This document shows, piece after piece, positions 20,001 through 28,445 of a stretch of DNA of 64,000 nucleotides. The notes below the pieces were generated by a model. It searched no databases. It was not told the DNA's origin and was given only the letters and a program-made list of their open reading frames with translations. How positions within the stretch are numbered: position 1 is the stretch's first letter; the number at the start of each line of letters is the position of its first letter. Made by a program: the position numbers and the translations under genes. This stretch comes from Collimonas sp. PA-H2 (GTDB lineage: Bacteria > Pseudomonadota > Gammaproteobacteria > Burkholderiales > Burkholderiaceae_D): the NCBI RefSeq assembly GCF_002564105.1, contig NZ_PDBX01000001.1, forward strand, positions 2,666,001-2,730,000. Reading direction: 5' to 3'.

Positions 20001-23000
20001 CAGAACGTAGCTGCAGGGGTGATTTCAGCGAGCAGCACCGATGCCATCAACGGTTCGCAGTTGAATACAGTCGTCACCGGCATCAATAACCTGGGTACGA
20101 CGACGGCGAGTATCCTGGGCGGCGGCGCTGCCTATAATCCGGCGACCGGCAATGTCGCCGGCTTCAGCCAGCCGATCAATAGTGTTAGCGCTACCGGCGC
20201 AGTAACCGGGCCGACGGCGCAGACAACGGTCGCTGGAGCGCTGACGGCGCTGAATACCAATGTCGACAACACGGCCAATATCGCGGTCAAGTACGATGCG
20301 GTGGGCGGCAGCAAGATCACCCTGGGTGCGACCGGCGGCGCCGGCGCAGGTGCGCCGGTAACCATCACCAACCTGGCGCCGGCGGTGTTGAACGCGACCA
20401 GCACGGATGCAGTGAACGGTTCGCAACTGTTCGGCACCAACCAGAATGTAGCGAACATCACCAACGGCAAGGCTGGCCCGTTCGTCTCGGACAACAGCGT
20501 GACGGCGGTGCAGCCGGTATCGAGCGGAGCCAACGCCAGCGCCGGCGGCTTTGGAGCGACGGCAACCGGCGCGGCATCGACGGTGCTGGGCAACCAGGCC
20601 ACCGATAACGGCAACGCCAATGCGACGGTATTAGGCCAAGGCGCCAGCATTGCAGCTGGCACCACGGGTAGCAACGTGGCGTTGGGGCAGGGCAGTACGG
20701 TGGCAGCCGCAGCAGTGCCAACTACCGGCGCGACCATTGGCGGCACAGCTTATACCTTCGCCGGTGGCGTGCCGGCAGGCGTGGTATCGGTGGGCAGCGC
20801 CGGCAACGAGCGTCAGGTCACCAACGTGGCGGCCGGTCAACTGAGCGGCGCAAGCACCGATGCGGTGAACGGCAGTCAGCTGTTTGCAACCAATACGCAG
20901 GTGACGGCCAATACCACCGCGATCACCAATATCAACAACGGTGGCGGCATCAAGTATTTTCATGCCGATTCGACGTTGGCCGATAGCGCCGCTACCGGTA
21001 CGGACAGCGTTGCCGTTGGCCCGACTGCGAATGCCAGTGCGACTGATGCGATGGCATTGGGTCATGGCTCGGCAGCTACCAATGCAGGCGCAGTGGCCCT
21101 CGGTGCGGGCAGCACGACGGCTGCTGCAGTTGCAACTACAGGGGCGACCATTAACGGCACTGCGTACAACTACGCCGGCACCGCACCGACTAGCACAGTG
21201 AGCATTGGTAGTGCAGGCAATGAGCGGACAATCACCAATGTAGCTGCCGGCCGGGTCAGCGGAACATCTACTGATGCAGTGAATGGTTCGCAACTATTCG
21301 CCACCGATAGCGCTGTCAACAGCCTAGGCAACACGGTCAACAACATCACCAACGGCAAGGCTGGTCCGTTCGTCTCGGACAACAGCGTAACGGCGGTGCA
21401 GCCGGTATCGAGCGGCGCCAACGCCAGCGCCGGCGGCTTCGGAGCGACGGCAACCGGCGCGGCATCGACGGTGCTGGGCAACCAGGCCACCGATAACGGC
21501 AACGCCAATGCGACGGTATTAGGCCAGGGCGCCAGCATTGCAGCTGGCATCACCGGCAGCAATGTCGCCTTGGGTCAGGGGAGCACGGTGGCAGCCGCAG
21601 CAGTGCCAGCTACCGGCGCGACAATCGGCGGTACGGCTTATACCTTCGCCGGTGGCGCGCCTGCGGGCGTGGTATCGGTAGGTAGCGCTGGCAACGAGCG
21701 TCAAATCACTAACCTGGCTGCTGGTCAGTTAAGTGGCGCAAGCACGGATGCGGTGAACGGTTCGCAGCTGTTCGCGACCAACCAGCAAGTGACGGCCAAT
21801 ACCACGGCGATCACCAATATCAACAATGGCGGCGGCATCAAGTATTTCCATGCCAACTCGACGCTGGCCGATAGCACTGCTACCGGTACCGACAGCGTGG
21901 CAGCGGGGCCAACCGCGAATGCCACTGCCATCGATGCAATGGCGTTGGGTCACGGTGCAACAGCTGCCAACGCCGGTGCGGTGGCCCTGGGGGCTGGCAG
22001 CACGACGGTCGCGGCGGTAGCCACCACCGGCGCCACCATCAACGGCACCATTTACGCTTTTGCCGGCACTACACCGGCCAGTACGGTGAGCGTTGGCAGT
22101 GCCGGCAACGAGCGGACGATCACCAATGTGGCAGCTGGACAGTTGAGCACCACCAGCACCGATGCGGTCAACGGCAGCCAGCTGAACGCAACCAACCTGG
22201 CGATTGCCGCGGGTAAAACACATTACTACAGCGTCAACGACGGCGGCACCCAAGGCGGCAACTACAATAACAACGGCGCCACCGGAGTGGATGCCCTGGC
22301 GGCTGGCGTCGGATCCTCGGCCGCGGCGGCGAGCGATGTCGCCATCGGCAATTTAGCTGCAGCTTCGGGCGGATCATCGATTGCCGTCGGCAATGGCGCG
22401 CAGGCATCGGGCGCCAACAGCATCAGCATAGGCACCGGCAATGTCGTCAGCGGCGCCAGCAGCGTAGCGATCGGCGATCCGACCACCATTACCGGGACCG
22501 GCAGCTTCTCCGTGGGCAATAACAATAACATCGCTTCCAACAACTCCTTTGTGTTCGGCAGCAATGTGACGGTGCCCACGGGGCTGGACGGTTCTGTGGT
22601 GCTGGGCAACAGCAGTGCGGCAGCGGCTGCGAATCCTACCTCCAGCAGCACCATTAATGGCACGACCTATGGCGGTTTTGCCGGCGCTGCACCGGTTTCC
22701 ACCGTATCGGTGGGGGCAACCGGAACGGAACGTCAAATCACCAACGTGGCTGCGGGCCGGATCACGGCAACTTCAACCGATGCTGTCAACGGCTCCCAGC
22801 TCTATTCAGTGGCAAACGGCCTGGGCACTGCAATCAATAACCTGACGACCATTGTCAACGCGGACCAGTTTCCGATTGCTTCCAGCGAAGGAAAGACATT
22901 TACCGGTTCTATCGGCGCGGCAGGAAGCAACTCGCTGGGCATGGGCACCAACGCAGTAGCAACCGGCCAAAACTCGACCGCGGCAGGTCAAGGAACCGTG

Positions 23001-24182
23001 GCCAACCAGGCCAACACGACCGCGCTCGGCCAAGGCGCCCAGGCGACGGCTGCCAACAGTACGGCGTTAGGTCAAGGGGCGGCAGCCAGCACCGGCAATA
23101 GCGTGGCAATCGGCAGCACCTCAGCGACCACCGCAGCCGTGGCAACCGCCGGCGCCACTATCCGCGGCACCGCATATGCCTTTGCCGGCAGTGCGCCTGT
23201 GGGTACGGTGAGTGTCGGGACCGCAGGAAATGAGCGGCAGATCCAGAATGTCGCCGCCGGACAGCTGACTTCGACCAGCACCGATGCCGTGAATGGCAGC
23301 CAGCTCTTTGCCACCAACAGCGCTATCAGCAACCTGACTACTGTAGTGGCCGCTGCTCAGCCAAAATATTACAGCGTCAATTCGAGCGGCGGCGGCAACG
23401 TCAACAATGACGGTGCAACCGGAGCCGATGCCATTGCTTTGGGCAAGAACACGGTCGCTTCTGGCGCAAATTCAGTCGCCATCGGCGCCGGCACCAGCGT
23501 GACTGCCAGCAACGGTGTAGCGATCGGCGCCGCTTCGACGGCGGATCGCGCAGGCTTGAATGGTGCCAAGGAATCGTTCTCCAATACGGTGGTGTCATCG
23601 ACGCAAGGCGCGGTCTCGGTCGGCAGCGCAGGCAACGAACGTCAGATCACCAATGTTGCGGGTGGAACGCAGGCGACGGATGCTGTCAATGTGCGCCAAT
23701 TGCAGGCCGTACAGTCGGGAGGGGTGCATTACGACACCAACGCTGACGGTTCAAGCAACTACAGCAGCGTCACGATGGGTAACGGCGCGAGCAGTCCCGT
23801 GGCGATACATAACGTCGAAGCTGGTACGGCCGCTACGGATGCAGTCAACGTTTCCCAGCTCAATACAGGTCTGAACGGCGCGGTACAGCAGGCTAACCAA
23901 TACGCAAACGGCTTGGTGATGCAGTTGCAGAACAATATCAACGACGTTGCCAAGAAGGCTTATGCAGGCACCGCAGCGGCCATGTCGATGGAAAGCGCTC
24001 CATATGTGGCAGGCAAGATCACTTACGCCGCGGGCTATGGGTATTACCAAAACCAGAATGCGATTGGCGTGTCGCTGCGCCGCACTGCGGAGAACGGTCG
24101 CTGGAGTCTCAGCGGCGGTGTCTCGGGTACAACCGCAGGCGGCGTGGCTGCACGGGTTGCCGTGTCCGGAATTATCAATTGA
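17010..24182 (+). CDS. Giant trimeric autotransporter adhesin (YadA-like)
   Basis: This 2390-residue type Vc adhesin starts at the ATG at 17010, six bases after AAAGGAG, with an extended signal peptide region (MNKIHSKVWSPALNQFVVAS). The head and stalk are built from many left-handed repeats (GAVALGEGQVANGNGAVAIG and ASGANSIAMG types) interleaved with neck or linker motifs (NERQITNVAAGQLSGASTDAVNGSQL). The last 90 residues are the YadA anchor barrel (YAGTAAAMSM to SGIIN). It should trimerise, insert in the outer membrane and mediate adhesion or clumping. Two stretches of about 300 residues are near-identical copies. An in-frame ORF start at 16881 was rejected for lack of a ribosome site. Confidence 0.95.
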   Translation: MNKIHSKVWSPALNQFVVASEIAACRRGGTPGQGRRRRSSRSLSSAVFTVLIASGWIGWSSPVQAQAVDCTAAPYNIYNSTASCMGFQSAASGTGATALGSLAHANVLGALAVGYNSLSNGQNGIALGFQAYTSAINTIYLGARSAGGTGATAGGAIGIGTDVTASGANALAMGSLSISASTNSVAFANSSSVDANSVNSIAMGYVANVVNSNNAVALGSGSTVSGGTHGTAVGWQAYATALNAIYLGARTVGVGASGASAVAIGTDVSVAGAEGIGMGLQANASNTDAIAIGTSSASSGSQSTAVGRQTSATAQYGTALGSNSAASGVAATAVGANAQASGVASVAAGQNNVANGDQSIAIGFSTHASGTASIAIGGNATGGAASSSTNTIAIGSQSAATQGSAIAVGLLANATATNAVAMGATANASAAQAVALGYGTTASATDAVAIGLNATSSGANAIAAGNASKALAASTVAFGDSNTVAAAAGTGSIAGGHNSQVTSGTGAVALGEGQVANGNGAVAIGDPNVSFGTGAVTMGANNTAAGNAAGTVAANGAVAIGNSNSAIGQGSVALGNATSALAAGGVALGDAATANNAKDVALGSGSTTAVAVGTSSVTLGGTVYNFAGTNPASTVSVGAVGSERTVTNVAAGRISGASTDAINGSQLYATNQAVQAIAASTPLHYYSVNDAGTQQANYINNGATGNNSVAAGVAASASGNRSIAMGFQAQASATQALAIGDGATASGSQAIALGAGAVSSGVSGSTAVGVNSTASGVNSVAVGVFSSATGATSAAFGPGALAAAARAAAFGPSARANAASTVAFGDTSVVAAAAGAGSIAGGHNSQVTGGTGAVALGEGQIANGNGAVAIGDPNSATGTGAVTVGANNTSNGQGAIALGNSNSATGQGSIALGNASTAAAAGGIALGDTANAALGNGVAIGANSTAGNANDVALGAGSTTAAPHTGVTAQFGGTAAGIANAANGVVSVGAAGAERQIQNVAAGVISASSTDAINGSQLNTVVTGINNLGTTTASILGGGAAYNPATGNVAGFSQPINSVSATGAVTGPTAQTTVAGALTALNTNVDNTANIAVKYDAVGGSKITLGATGGAGAGAPVTITNLAPAVLNATSTDAVNGSQLFGTNQNVANITNGKAGPFVSDNSVTAVQPVSSGANASAGGFGATATGAASTVLGNQATDNGNANATVLGQGASIAAGTTGSNVALGQGSTVAAAAVPTTGATIGGTAYTFAGGVPAGVVSVGSAGNERQVTNVAAGQLSGASTDAVNGSQLFATNTQVTANTTAITNINNGGGIKYFHADSTLADSAATGTDSVAVGPTANASATDAMALGHGSAATNAGAVALGAGSTTAAAVATTGATINGTAYNYAGTAPTSTVSIGSAGNERTITNVAAGRVSGTSTDAVNGSQLFATDSAVNSLGNTVNNITNGKAGPFVSDNSVTAVQPVSSGANASAGGFGATATGAASTVLGNQATDNGNANATVLGQGASIAAGITGSNVALGQGSTVAAAAVPATGATIGGTAYTFAGGAPAGVVSVGSAGNERQITNLAAGQLSGASTDAVNGSQLFATNQQVTANTTAITNINNGGGIKYFHANSTLADSTATGTDSVAAGPTANATAIDAMALGHGATAANAGAVALGAGSTTVAAVATTGATINGTIYAFAGTTPASTVSVGSAGNERTITNVAAGQLSTTSTDAVNGSQLNATNLAIAAGKTHYYSVNDGGTQGGNYNNNGATGVDALAAGVGSSAAAASDVAIGNLAAASGGSSIAVGNGAQASGANSISIGTGNVVSGASSVAIGDPTTITGTGSFSVGNNNNIASNNSFVFGSNVTVPTGLDGSVVLGNSSAAAAANPTSSSTINGTTYGGFAGAAPVSTVSVGATGTERQITNVAAGRITATSTDAVNGSQLYSVANGLGTAINNLTTIVNADQFPIASSEGKTFTGSIGAAGSNSLGMGTNAVATGQNSTAAGQGTVANQANTTALGQGAQATAANSTALGQGAAASTGNSVAIGSTSATTAAVATAGATIRGTAYAFAGSAPVGTVSVGTAGNERQIQNVAAGQLTSTSTDAVNGSQLFATNSAISNLTTVVAAAQPKYYSVNSSGGGNVNNDGATGADAIALGKNTVASGANSVAIGAGTSVTASNGVAIGAASTADRAGLNGAKESFSNTVVSSTQGAVSVGSAGNERQITNVAGGTQATDAVNVRQLQAVQSGGVHYDTNADGSSNYSSVTMGNGASSPVAIHNVEAGTAATDAVNVSQLNTGLNGAVQQANQYANGLVMQLQNNINDVAKKAYAGTAAAMSMESAPYVAGKITYAAGYGYYQNQNAIGVSLRRTAENGRWSLSGGVSGTTAGGVAARVAVSGIIN
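20454..22210 (+). repeat. Tandem 888-bp near-identical duplication inside the adhesin
   Basis: The stretch starting aacatcaccaacggcaagg at 20454 recurs at 21342 with few changes, an offset of 888 bases (296 residues). It spans NGKAGPFVSDNSVTAVQ through GGGIKYFHA and into the next head repeats. The copies differ mainly at scattered synonymous sites, which points to recent duplication or gene conversion. Recombination between them would lengthen or shorten the stalk by one unit. Confidence 0.8.
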
Positions 24183-24188
24183 AGGCAA

Positions 24189-24230
24189 GACAGTCAAGGA
24201 TGGTTGTTTCAGCAAACCTCTGTGACTGTC
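24189..24230 (+). other. Stem-loop between adhesin and partner gene
   Basis: GACAGTCA and its perfect complement TGACTGTC enclose a 26-base loop with a smaller GGTT/AACC stem inside. It sits seven bases after the adhesin stop. It could attenuate read-through into the next gene or mark an RNA-processing site. Confidence 0.4.
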
Positions 24231-24278
24231 GAAGCAGAGTGAAAATCTTCCGATTTACATTTTTTTCAGGACAAATTT

Positions 24279-25100
24279 ATGCGACATTCTTCCAGCATCC
24301 TCTGTCGGGCTTTATGCATAAGCATGCTTTATTGCTTGGCTTTTTCCGCGACTGCCGGCGACACCAGCGAAGTGAATTTTCCAGCGCTCGACAGCTCTTA
24401 CTTGAAAACAGGTGATTTTGTCGGCCCAGACCACGTAAAGCGGATAACGCCGGGCTTGCATAAAGACCAGGTCCGCCTGGAGCTCGGTAATCCTCATTTC
24501 AGCGAAGGAATCTTCAATGTACGCGAGTGGGACTATGTGTTCAATTTCTATACAGGTAAGGGCAACGAGTACGTTACCTGTCAATTCAAGGTGAAGTTCG
24601 ACTCGAATAACCGCGCTACGTCTACCCATTGGAAGAACCCGGAATGCGAAGGGTACGTCAATCCGCCTCAAGTCAAAGACACGCCCATAGTGCCGGTAGC
24701 AGAAAAACCCTTGAAGCGCCGCATGGAATTCGGTGCAGACGGACTTTTTGCATTTGGTAAATCGGACCTCAGCAACCTGGATTCGACAGGACGCGGCAAA
24801 CTTGACGATCTGGCAGACCATCTCAAGCAGGACGCAATCACGTTGTCATCTGTCGTTGTGACAGGGTACACAGACCGGATTGGTTCTGAAGAGGCAAATC
24901 TCGTACTGTCGCAAGCAAGGGCCGATACGATTCGCGATTATTTAATACAAAAAGGTTTGGATGCTCATCTGGTTCGGGCATATGGCGCCGGCAAAGCCAA
25001 GCCCGTCGTTCAATGTCCGGGGCAGAAATTGACGCCACAGCTGGTGGGGTGCCTGCAACCCAATCGACGCATGGAGATCGAGATTGTCGGGGAGCGATGA
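24279..25100 (+). CDS. TpgA-like outer-membrane partner of the trimeric adhesin (BamE-like plus OmpA-like)
   Basis: This 273-residue exported protein has a signal peptide ending near FSATAG. An N-terminal BamE/SmpA-OmlA-like domain follows (about 45-115: ITPGLHKDQVRLELGNPHF, REWDYVFNFY). The C-terminal OmpA-like peptidoglycan-binding domain (about 150-270) contains VVTGYTDRIGSEEANLVLS and ends NRRMEIEIVGER. This domain pair directly after a trimeric adhesin gene is the arrangement of TpgA with AtaA in Acinetobacter, which helps place the adhesin on the surface. The gap is 96 bases with an AGGA ribosome site. Assignment by architecture and neighbourhood. Confidence 0.85.
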   Translation: MRHSSSILCRALCISMLYCLAFSATAGDTSEVNFPALDSSYLKTGDFVGPDHVKRITPGLHKDQVRLELGNPHFSEGIFNVREWDYVFNFYTGKGNEYVTCQFKVKFDSNNRATSTHWKNPECEGYVNPPQVKDTPIVPVAEKPLKRRMEFGADGLFAFGKSDLSNLDSTGRGKLDDLADHLKQDAITLSSVVVTGYTDRIGSEEANLVLSQARADTIRDYLIQKGLDAHLVRAYGAGKAKPVVQCPGQKLTPQLVGCLQPNRRMEIEIVGER

Positions 25101-25271
25101 GTATCGTCGGCGCGATCTGATCTGAATCCTGGCGATCAATCGCCAAGAAAAGACTGGAACCTGACAATGATTTTTTAGTTTTTTGATGAGGCAGGTGACG
25201 CGGAACCGTCAAGGCGATGCCGTGGCGGTTCAGGTGGACTGGCGAGAAGCTGCGCCAGATCAAGAGTCCAT

Positions 25272-26180
25272 CTACTCTTGCGGTGTGAGGCGACTTTTCT
25301 TGCAACAAGCGGATGCGATTTGCCTGCCTGTTTGCAGGGCGCTGGCAAAATCCGCGTCAGACATTTGCGCGCCGGCATTGCGCCTTAGCTGTTCTTCCGA
25401 CAAAGCACTATTTCTCGCATCTGCCTCGGCTACCTTGTAGGCAAGGGACAGTTTTGCATCGCGTGGCAGCAGTTCTCCGGCGCCGTACACTTGCGCCAGC
25501 AGTGCCAGGGCGAATGGCTCTCCCTGTCCGGCGGCGGATTTCAGTTCCGTGACGGCTTCGGTTTTCCACTGCTGTACGACGGGGTCGTCCGCGCTTTTTG
25601 CCAGATCGGTATCGCGACCGTAAGGCCCTTCCATGAAGTAATCGATTTGCGCCTCTACTTTCCCGGCGCGCGCGGCCAAGGCCAGGAAGGAGAGACGCTC
25701 CTGCAGTTGCGCCGAATTGACGCCTTTGCACAATGCCAGCAATTTTTTTCGTTGATCCAGAAACTGCTTGAGCTCGGTGGCGCTGTTGTATGCGGGAGCG
25801 GGCTCGTCGTTACTGGCGCAAACCGCTGCCGCCTGGTAAACATTGTAGGCTGCATCTTTGTCGCCGGCCCTTGCCAGGCTGTTCCATTTTGAAATGTACT
25901 CTTGCGCCGTAAGCCCGCCCAGGTCGACCTGGCGGCCGTTTCGCGCATACACGGCGGCGGAAGGAGGGGGGAGTGCGGCGAGGTCATTTCCCTGGTTTAC
26001 CGTTCCAGTGGCGAACGGCGATATCAATTCGCCGCTGCGGGGAGATGGACTGGAAACCTGATCTGGGCTTGCGGCTTTTGCGCTCAGCTTTTCCCCGGAA
26101 TTCCCTGTCGTCGACAGATATATTCCAAGGCATGCGCCGGCCACTGCAAGCAGTAGCGAATAACGGATAGTCGGGCTCAC
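25272..26180 (-). CDS. Exported or anchored protein of unknown function (Sel1-like)
   Basis: The 302-residue protein starts at a GTG (no earlier start and no clear ribosome site) with an N-terminal hydrophobic helix that may be a signal anchor. A Ser/Pro-rich segment follows, then a helical body with FLALAARAGKVEAQIDY and AGQGEPFALALLAQVYGAGELL resembling short Sel1/TPR-like repeats. I know no defined function. It is convergent with the adhesin partner gene. Confidence 0.6.
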   Translation of the reverse strand: MSPTIRYSLLLAVAGACLGIYLSTTGNSGEKLSAKAASPDQVSSPSPRSGELISPFATGTVNQGNDLAALPPPSAAVYARNGRQVDLGGLTAQEYISKWNSLARAGDKDAAYNVYQAAAVCASNDEPAPAYNSATELKQFLDQRKKLLALCKGVNSAQLQERLSFLALAARAGKVEAQIDYFMEGPYGRDTDLAKSADDPVVQQWKTEAVTELKSAAGQGEPFALALLAQVYGAGELLPRDAKLSLAYKVAEADARNSALSEEQLRRNAGAQMSDADFASALQTGRQIASACCKKSRLTPQE

Positions 26181-26280
26181 GGCATCGGGAAAACGTGGAG
26201 AGGCAGTTCGTTATGGGCCTGATGCCGGCATGGCGCAACCGGCATCAGGTATCAAACATCAGGTATCAAGCAAGTGGCGC

Positions 26281-26760
26281 TTAATTCCACAAATAGCAAT
26301 AAGCCTCGCTGGCTTCCAGATTGTCGCCTTCGCTGCCATCGTCCAGCACTTTCTTGACGAATCCGTTTGGATGCGCCTGGTCCGGCGTGACGTTGCAGTT
26401 GTCGTGGACCCAGTGGATGCCATAACCGCTGGTATACAGCTGGCCGCACATTTCCACCTGGTCGCCGATATTGAACGCCGCCAGCGACTTTGGTATCGAA
26501 GTCGAATTCTTGTGGTAATCCGCAGCGTAGACGTTGTCCATGGCAACGTCATAAGTCCTGCCGTCCTGGTCCGCTTTTACGCGGATATGCGTATGCGAGA
26601 GCTTGACGCCCTTGAGTGCTTTGCCATCCGCAAATGTCGGTTTGGCGTTGACGGTGCCCGTCAGATAGCTGCCTGCGGCGGCGTCGCAATCCGATTGGCC
26701 ATCGGCCATGGCGTACATTGCCTGAGTCAGCAGGCAAAGGGAAACCAGGAATTTTTTCAT
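26281..26760 (-). CDS. DUF3465-like exported protein
   Basis: The 159-residue protein has a clear signal peptide (MKKFLVSLCLLTQAMYAMA). The ATG at 26760 follows an AAGGAG ribosome site. The mature part contains LTGTVNAKP, LSHTHIRVKADQDGRTYDVAMDN and GYGIHWVHDNC, as in the DUF3465 family of periplasmic proteins of unknown function. Four cysteines may form disulfides. It is a probable single-gene unit. Confidence 0.7.
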   Translation of the reverse strand: MKKFLVSLCLLTQAMYAMADGQSDCDAAAGSYLTGTVNAKPTFADGKALKGVKLSHTHIRVKADQDGRTYDVAMDNVYAADYHKNSTSIPKSLAAFNIGDQVEMCGQLYTSGYGIHWVHDNCNVTPDQAHPNGFVKKVLDDGSEGDNLEASEAYCYLWN

Positions 26761-27264
26761 TGAGCTTTTCTCCTTCATGTTTCTATAAGGTCCAGCGGTT
26801 AATAAAACAGGGGATGACTGTTGCTTTCACCGTGACGCGGCACAGATTTTCTCCGGGCAGCGCCGTCGACATGCGAGCCAGAATGTCGCCCTGGCAGCTT
26901 GCCAAAAATAACAGTTATTTATTACGCAATGATGACTTGCGGCAATATTATTCTATTGCCTATTGGTGATGATTTGCGCTGCCTGTTAATTAATGCAGTG
27001 TAAAGAAGTGGTTTCTGCACGCTCAGGCCCCGCGGACGACCCTGGAAAGCGCCGATCCCCGCTATCGTAAATATGGCTGTGATGACCATCATCTAGTTGG
27101 CATGCGCTAGTGTCGCCGCGGCATCCGTGTTGCCCGCAGCCTGCCGCGAGTTTTCAATCATGCCATTGCTGTGCTGGACATCGTTTGTCGATATCGACCA
27201 GGATCAGCCTGCGGGCTACTCAGCCAGTCAGCGTCCGGCATGCAGAAGCTTGACCTGATCTTCC
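26761..27264. other. Gene-free AT-rich region
   Basis: I see no gene in these 500 bases. A perfect 13-base dyad AATAACAGTTATT is at 26907-26919, upstream of the minus-strand gene that ends at 26281. The rest likely marks the left edge of the biosynthetic island. Confidence 0.4.
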
Positions 27265-27720
27265 ATGGAGTCTCTTACTCTTTGCGCGTCGGCGTTTGCT
27301 ACGCCGCCATCAACGAATAATCGTGACAATGCACGTGATCCGGAAATGCATCAGTCTAAGAACGGCAATGAGTGGCACTTTGGCATGAAGGCACACATCG
27401 GCGTTGATGCTGTGTCGGGTCTTGTACACACCGTGACCGGCGCGCTGGCAACGTCGCTGACATGATGCAAGCCCATGCGCCGTGCCCTGCCTAAAAACAA
27501 GTTGGGGCGTATGCGCGAGAAGTTGGAAATTCTCAAGGCCAGCGTAAGGGCGAAAGTGGAGCATCCATTTCATGTCGTCAAGAATCGGTTTAAGCATAGT
27601 AAGACGCGCTACCGCGGCTCGGCCAAAAATATCGCACAGCCATTCCCGTTGTTTGGATTTGCCAATTTGCTGCTCGCCGGCAGGTGTTTTGCGATCTCTG
27701 AAACCCGACGTGCGCCCTGA
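27265..27720 (+). pseudogene. Broken IS5-family transposase
   Basis: Two reading frames carry pieces of one IS5-group transposase. The first contains [20 protein letters not shown], which is typical of the DDE catalytic domain. The second (from 27475) contains RAKVEHPFHVVKNRF and ends near the usual C-terminus. A frame break and missing sequence join them near 27465, and the N-terminal third is absent, so the element is dead. No terminal inverted repeats were recognised. It borders the biosynthetic island. Confidence 0.85.
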
Positions 27721-28295
27721 GTATCGGGAGAAATGAAAAATAGGGGGAGATTCACTCGAAACAAGCAATTCCAGTCACTTCCATCGCAAGATGCCGACTG
27801 CCGATCAGAATGATGATTTGAAAGCCAGCGCGAAAACTAAAATCACCAATTGTTCAGCGCTTCCCTAACTTATTCCTCCAGTCAAGCCATTGACAGACGT
27901 CGGTGCTGAACAACAACCTGTTAAAAATGACATTTACATGCGACTTAAGCCAAGATAATATCCACTCGCTTAAGTATACAGACCTGTATGTATTCTTTTG
28001 GTTTTCATCGAAATGCAAGCACTCAAGAAGAATGGATTCCTTATATATTTTTCGCCATGACAATACATGCATTTGATTTTGCTGCTAATATTTAAGAACA
28101 GACTAGTCTGTCTATTTTTAGGGAAAATTTGAATTCTGCCGCATTAGGCATTTTTTTTTGACTTCATAGGTTATTGAATTTAAGTGACAGATTTTTTATA
28201 AAAAGCCTTAATGCGACAGAATTTTCGGATGTATTGCCGGATGTGGTTCGTGGTCGCGACGTCACCGTCGCGAGTGATTACCCAGATGAATATGG
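27721..28295. other. AT-rich spacer before the biosynthetic island
   Basis: This stretch is distinctly richer in A and T than its surroundings and has no supported gene; a 72-residue minus-strand ORF at 27854-28072 lacks recognisable features. It probably carries the promoter for the gene pair starting at 28296. Confidence 0.4.
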
Positions 28296-28445
28296 ATGGC
28301 GGAAATGACTGCGGAATTTGACGAGAACGATTTTCAATTTCTTCTGAAGCTGGGGGAAGCGGGAACTAAAGAGGTGGGTCGAAAGATGAAAAACTTGAAC
28401 GATGCCGTTCAGCGGGTCCTGGTCCGAGAGAGGGATATAGAATGA
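28296..28445 (+). CDS. Small coupled protein before the ketosynthase gene
   Basis: The ORF has 49 codons plus stop. Its TGA (28443-28445) overlaps the ATG of the next gene (28442) in an ATGA arrangement, which argues for translational coupling. The product is charged, amphipathic and helical (FDENDFQFLLKLGEAG, then MKNLNDAVQRVL). It is not recognised. The upstream ribosome site is weak, so confidence is limited. Confidence 0.45.
   Translation: MAEMTAEFDENDFQFLLKLGEAGTKEVGRKMKNLNDAVQRVLVRERDIE

Noticed and set aside
18000..23900. Long minus-strand frames inside the adhesin gene
   Set aside because: They mirror the Gly/Ala/Ser/Thr repeat composition of the adhesin and have no sequence features of their own.
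25130..25145. TGGCGATCAATCGCCA dyad after the TpgA-like gene as a terminator
   Set aside because: It has only a two-base loop and no T-run on either strand, so terminator function is weakly supported.
27854..28072. 72-residue minus-strand frame in the AT-rich spacer
   Set aside because: No ribosome site, no domain; its composition fits the AT-rich surroundings.
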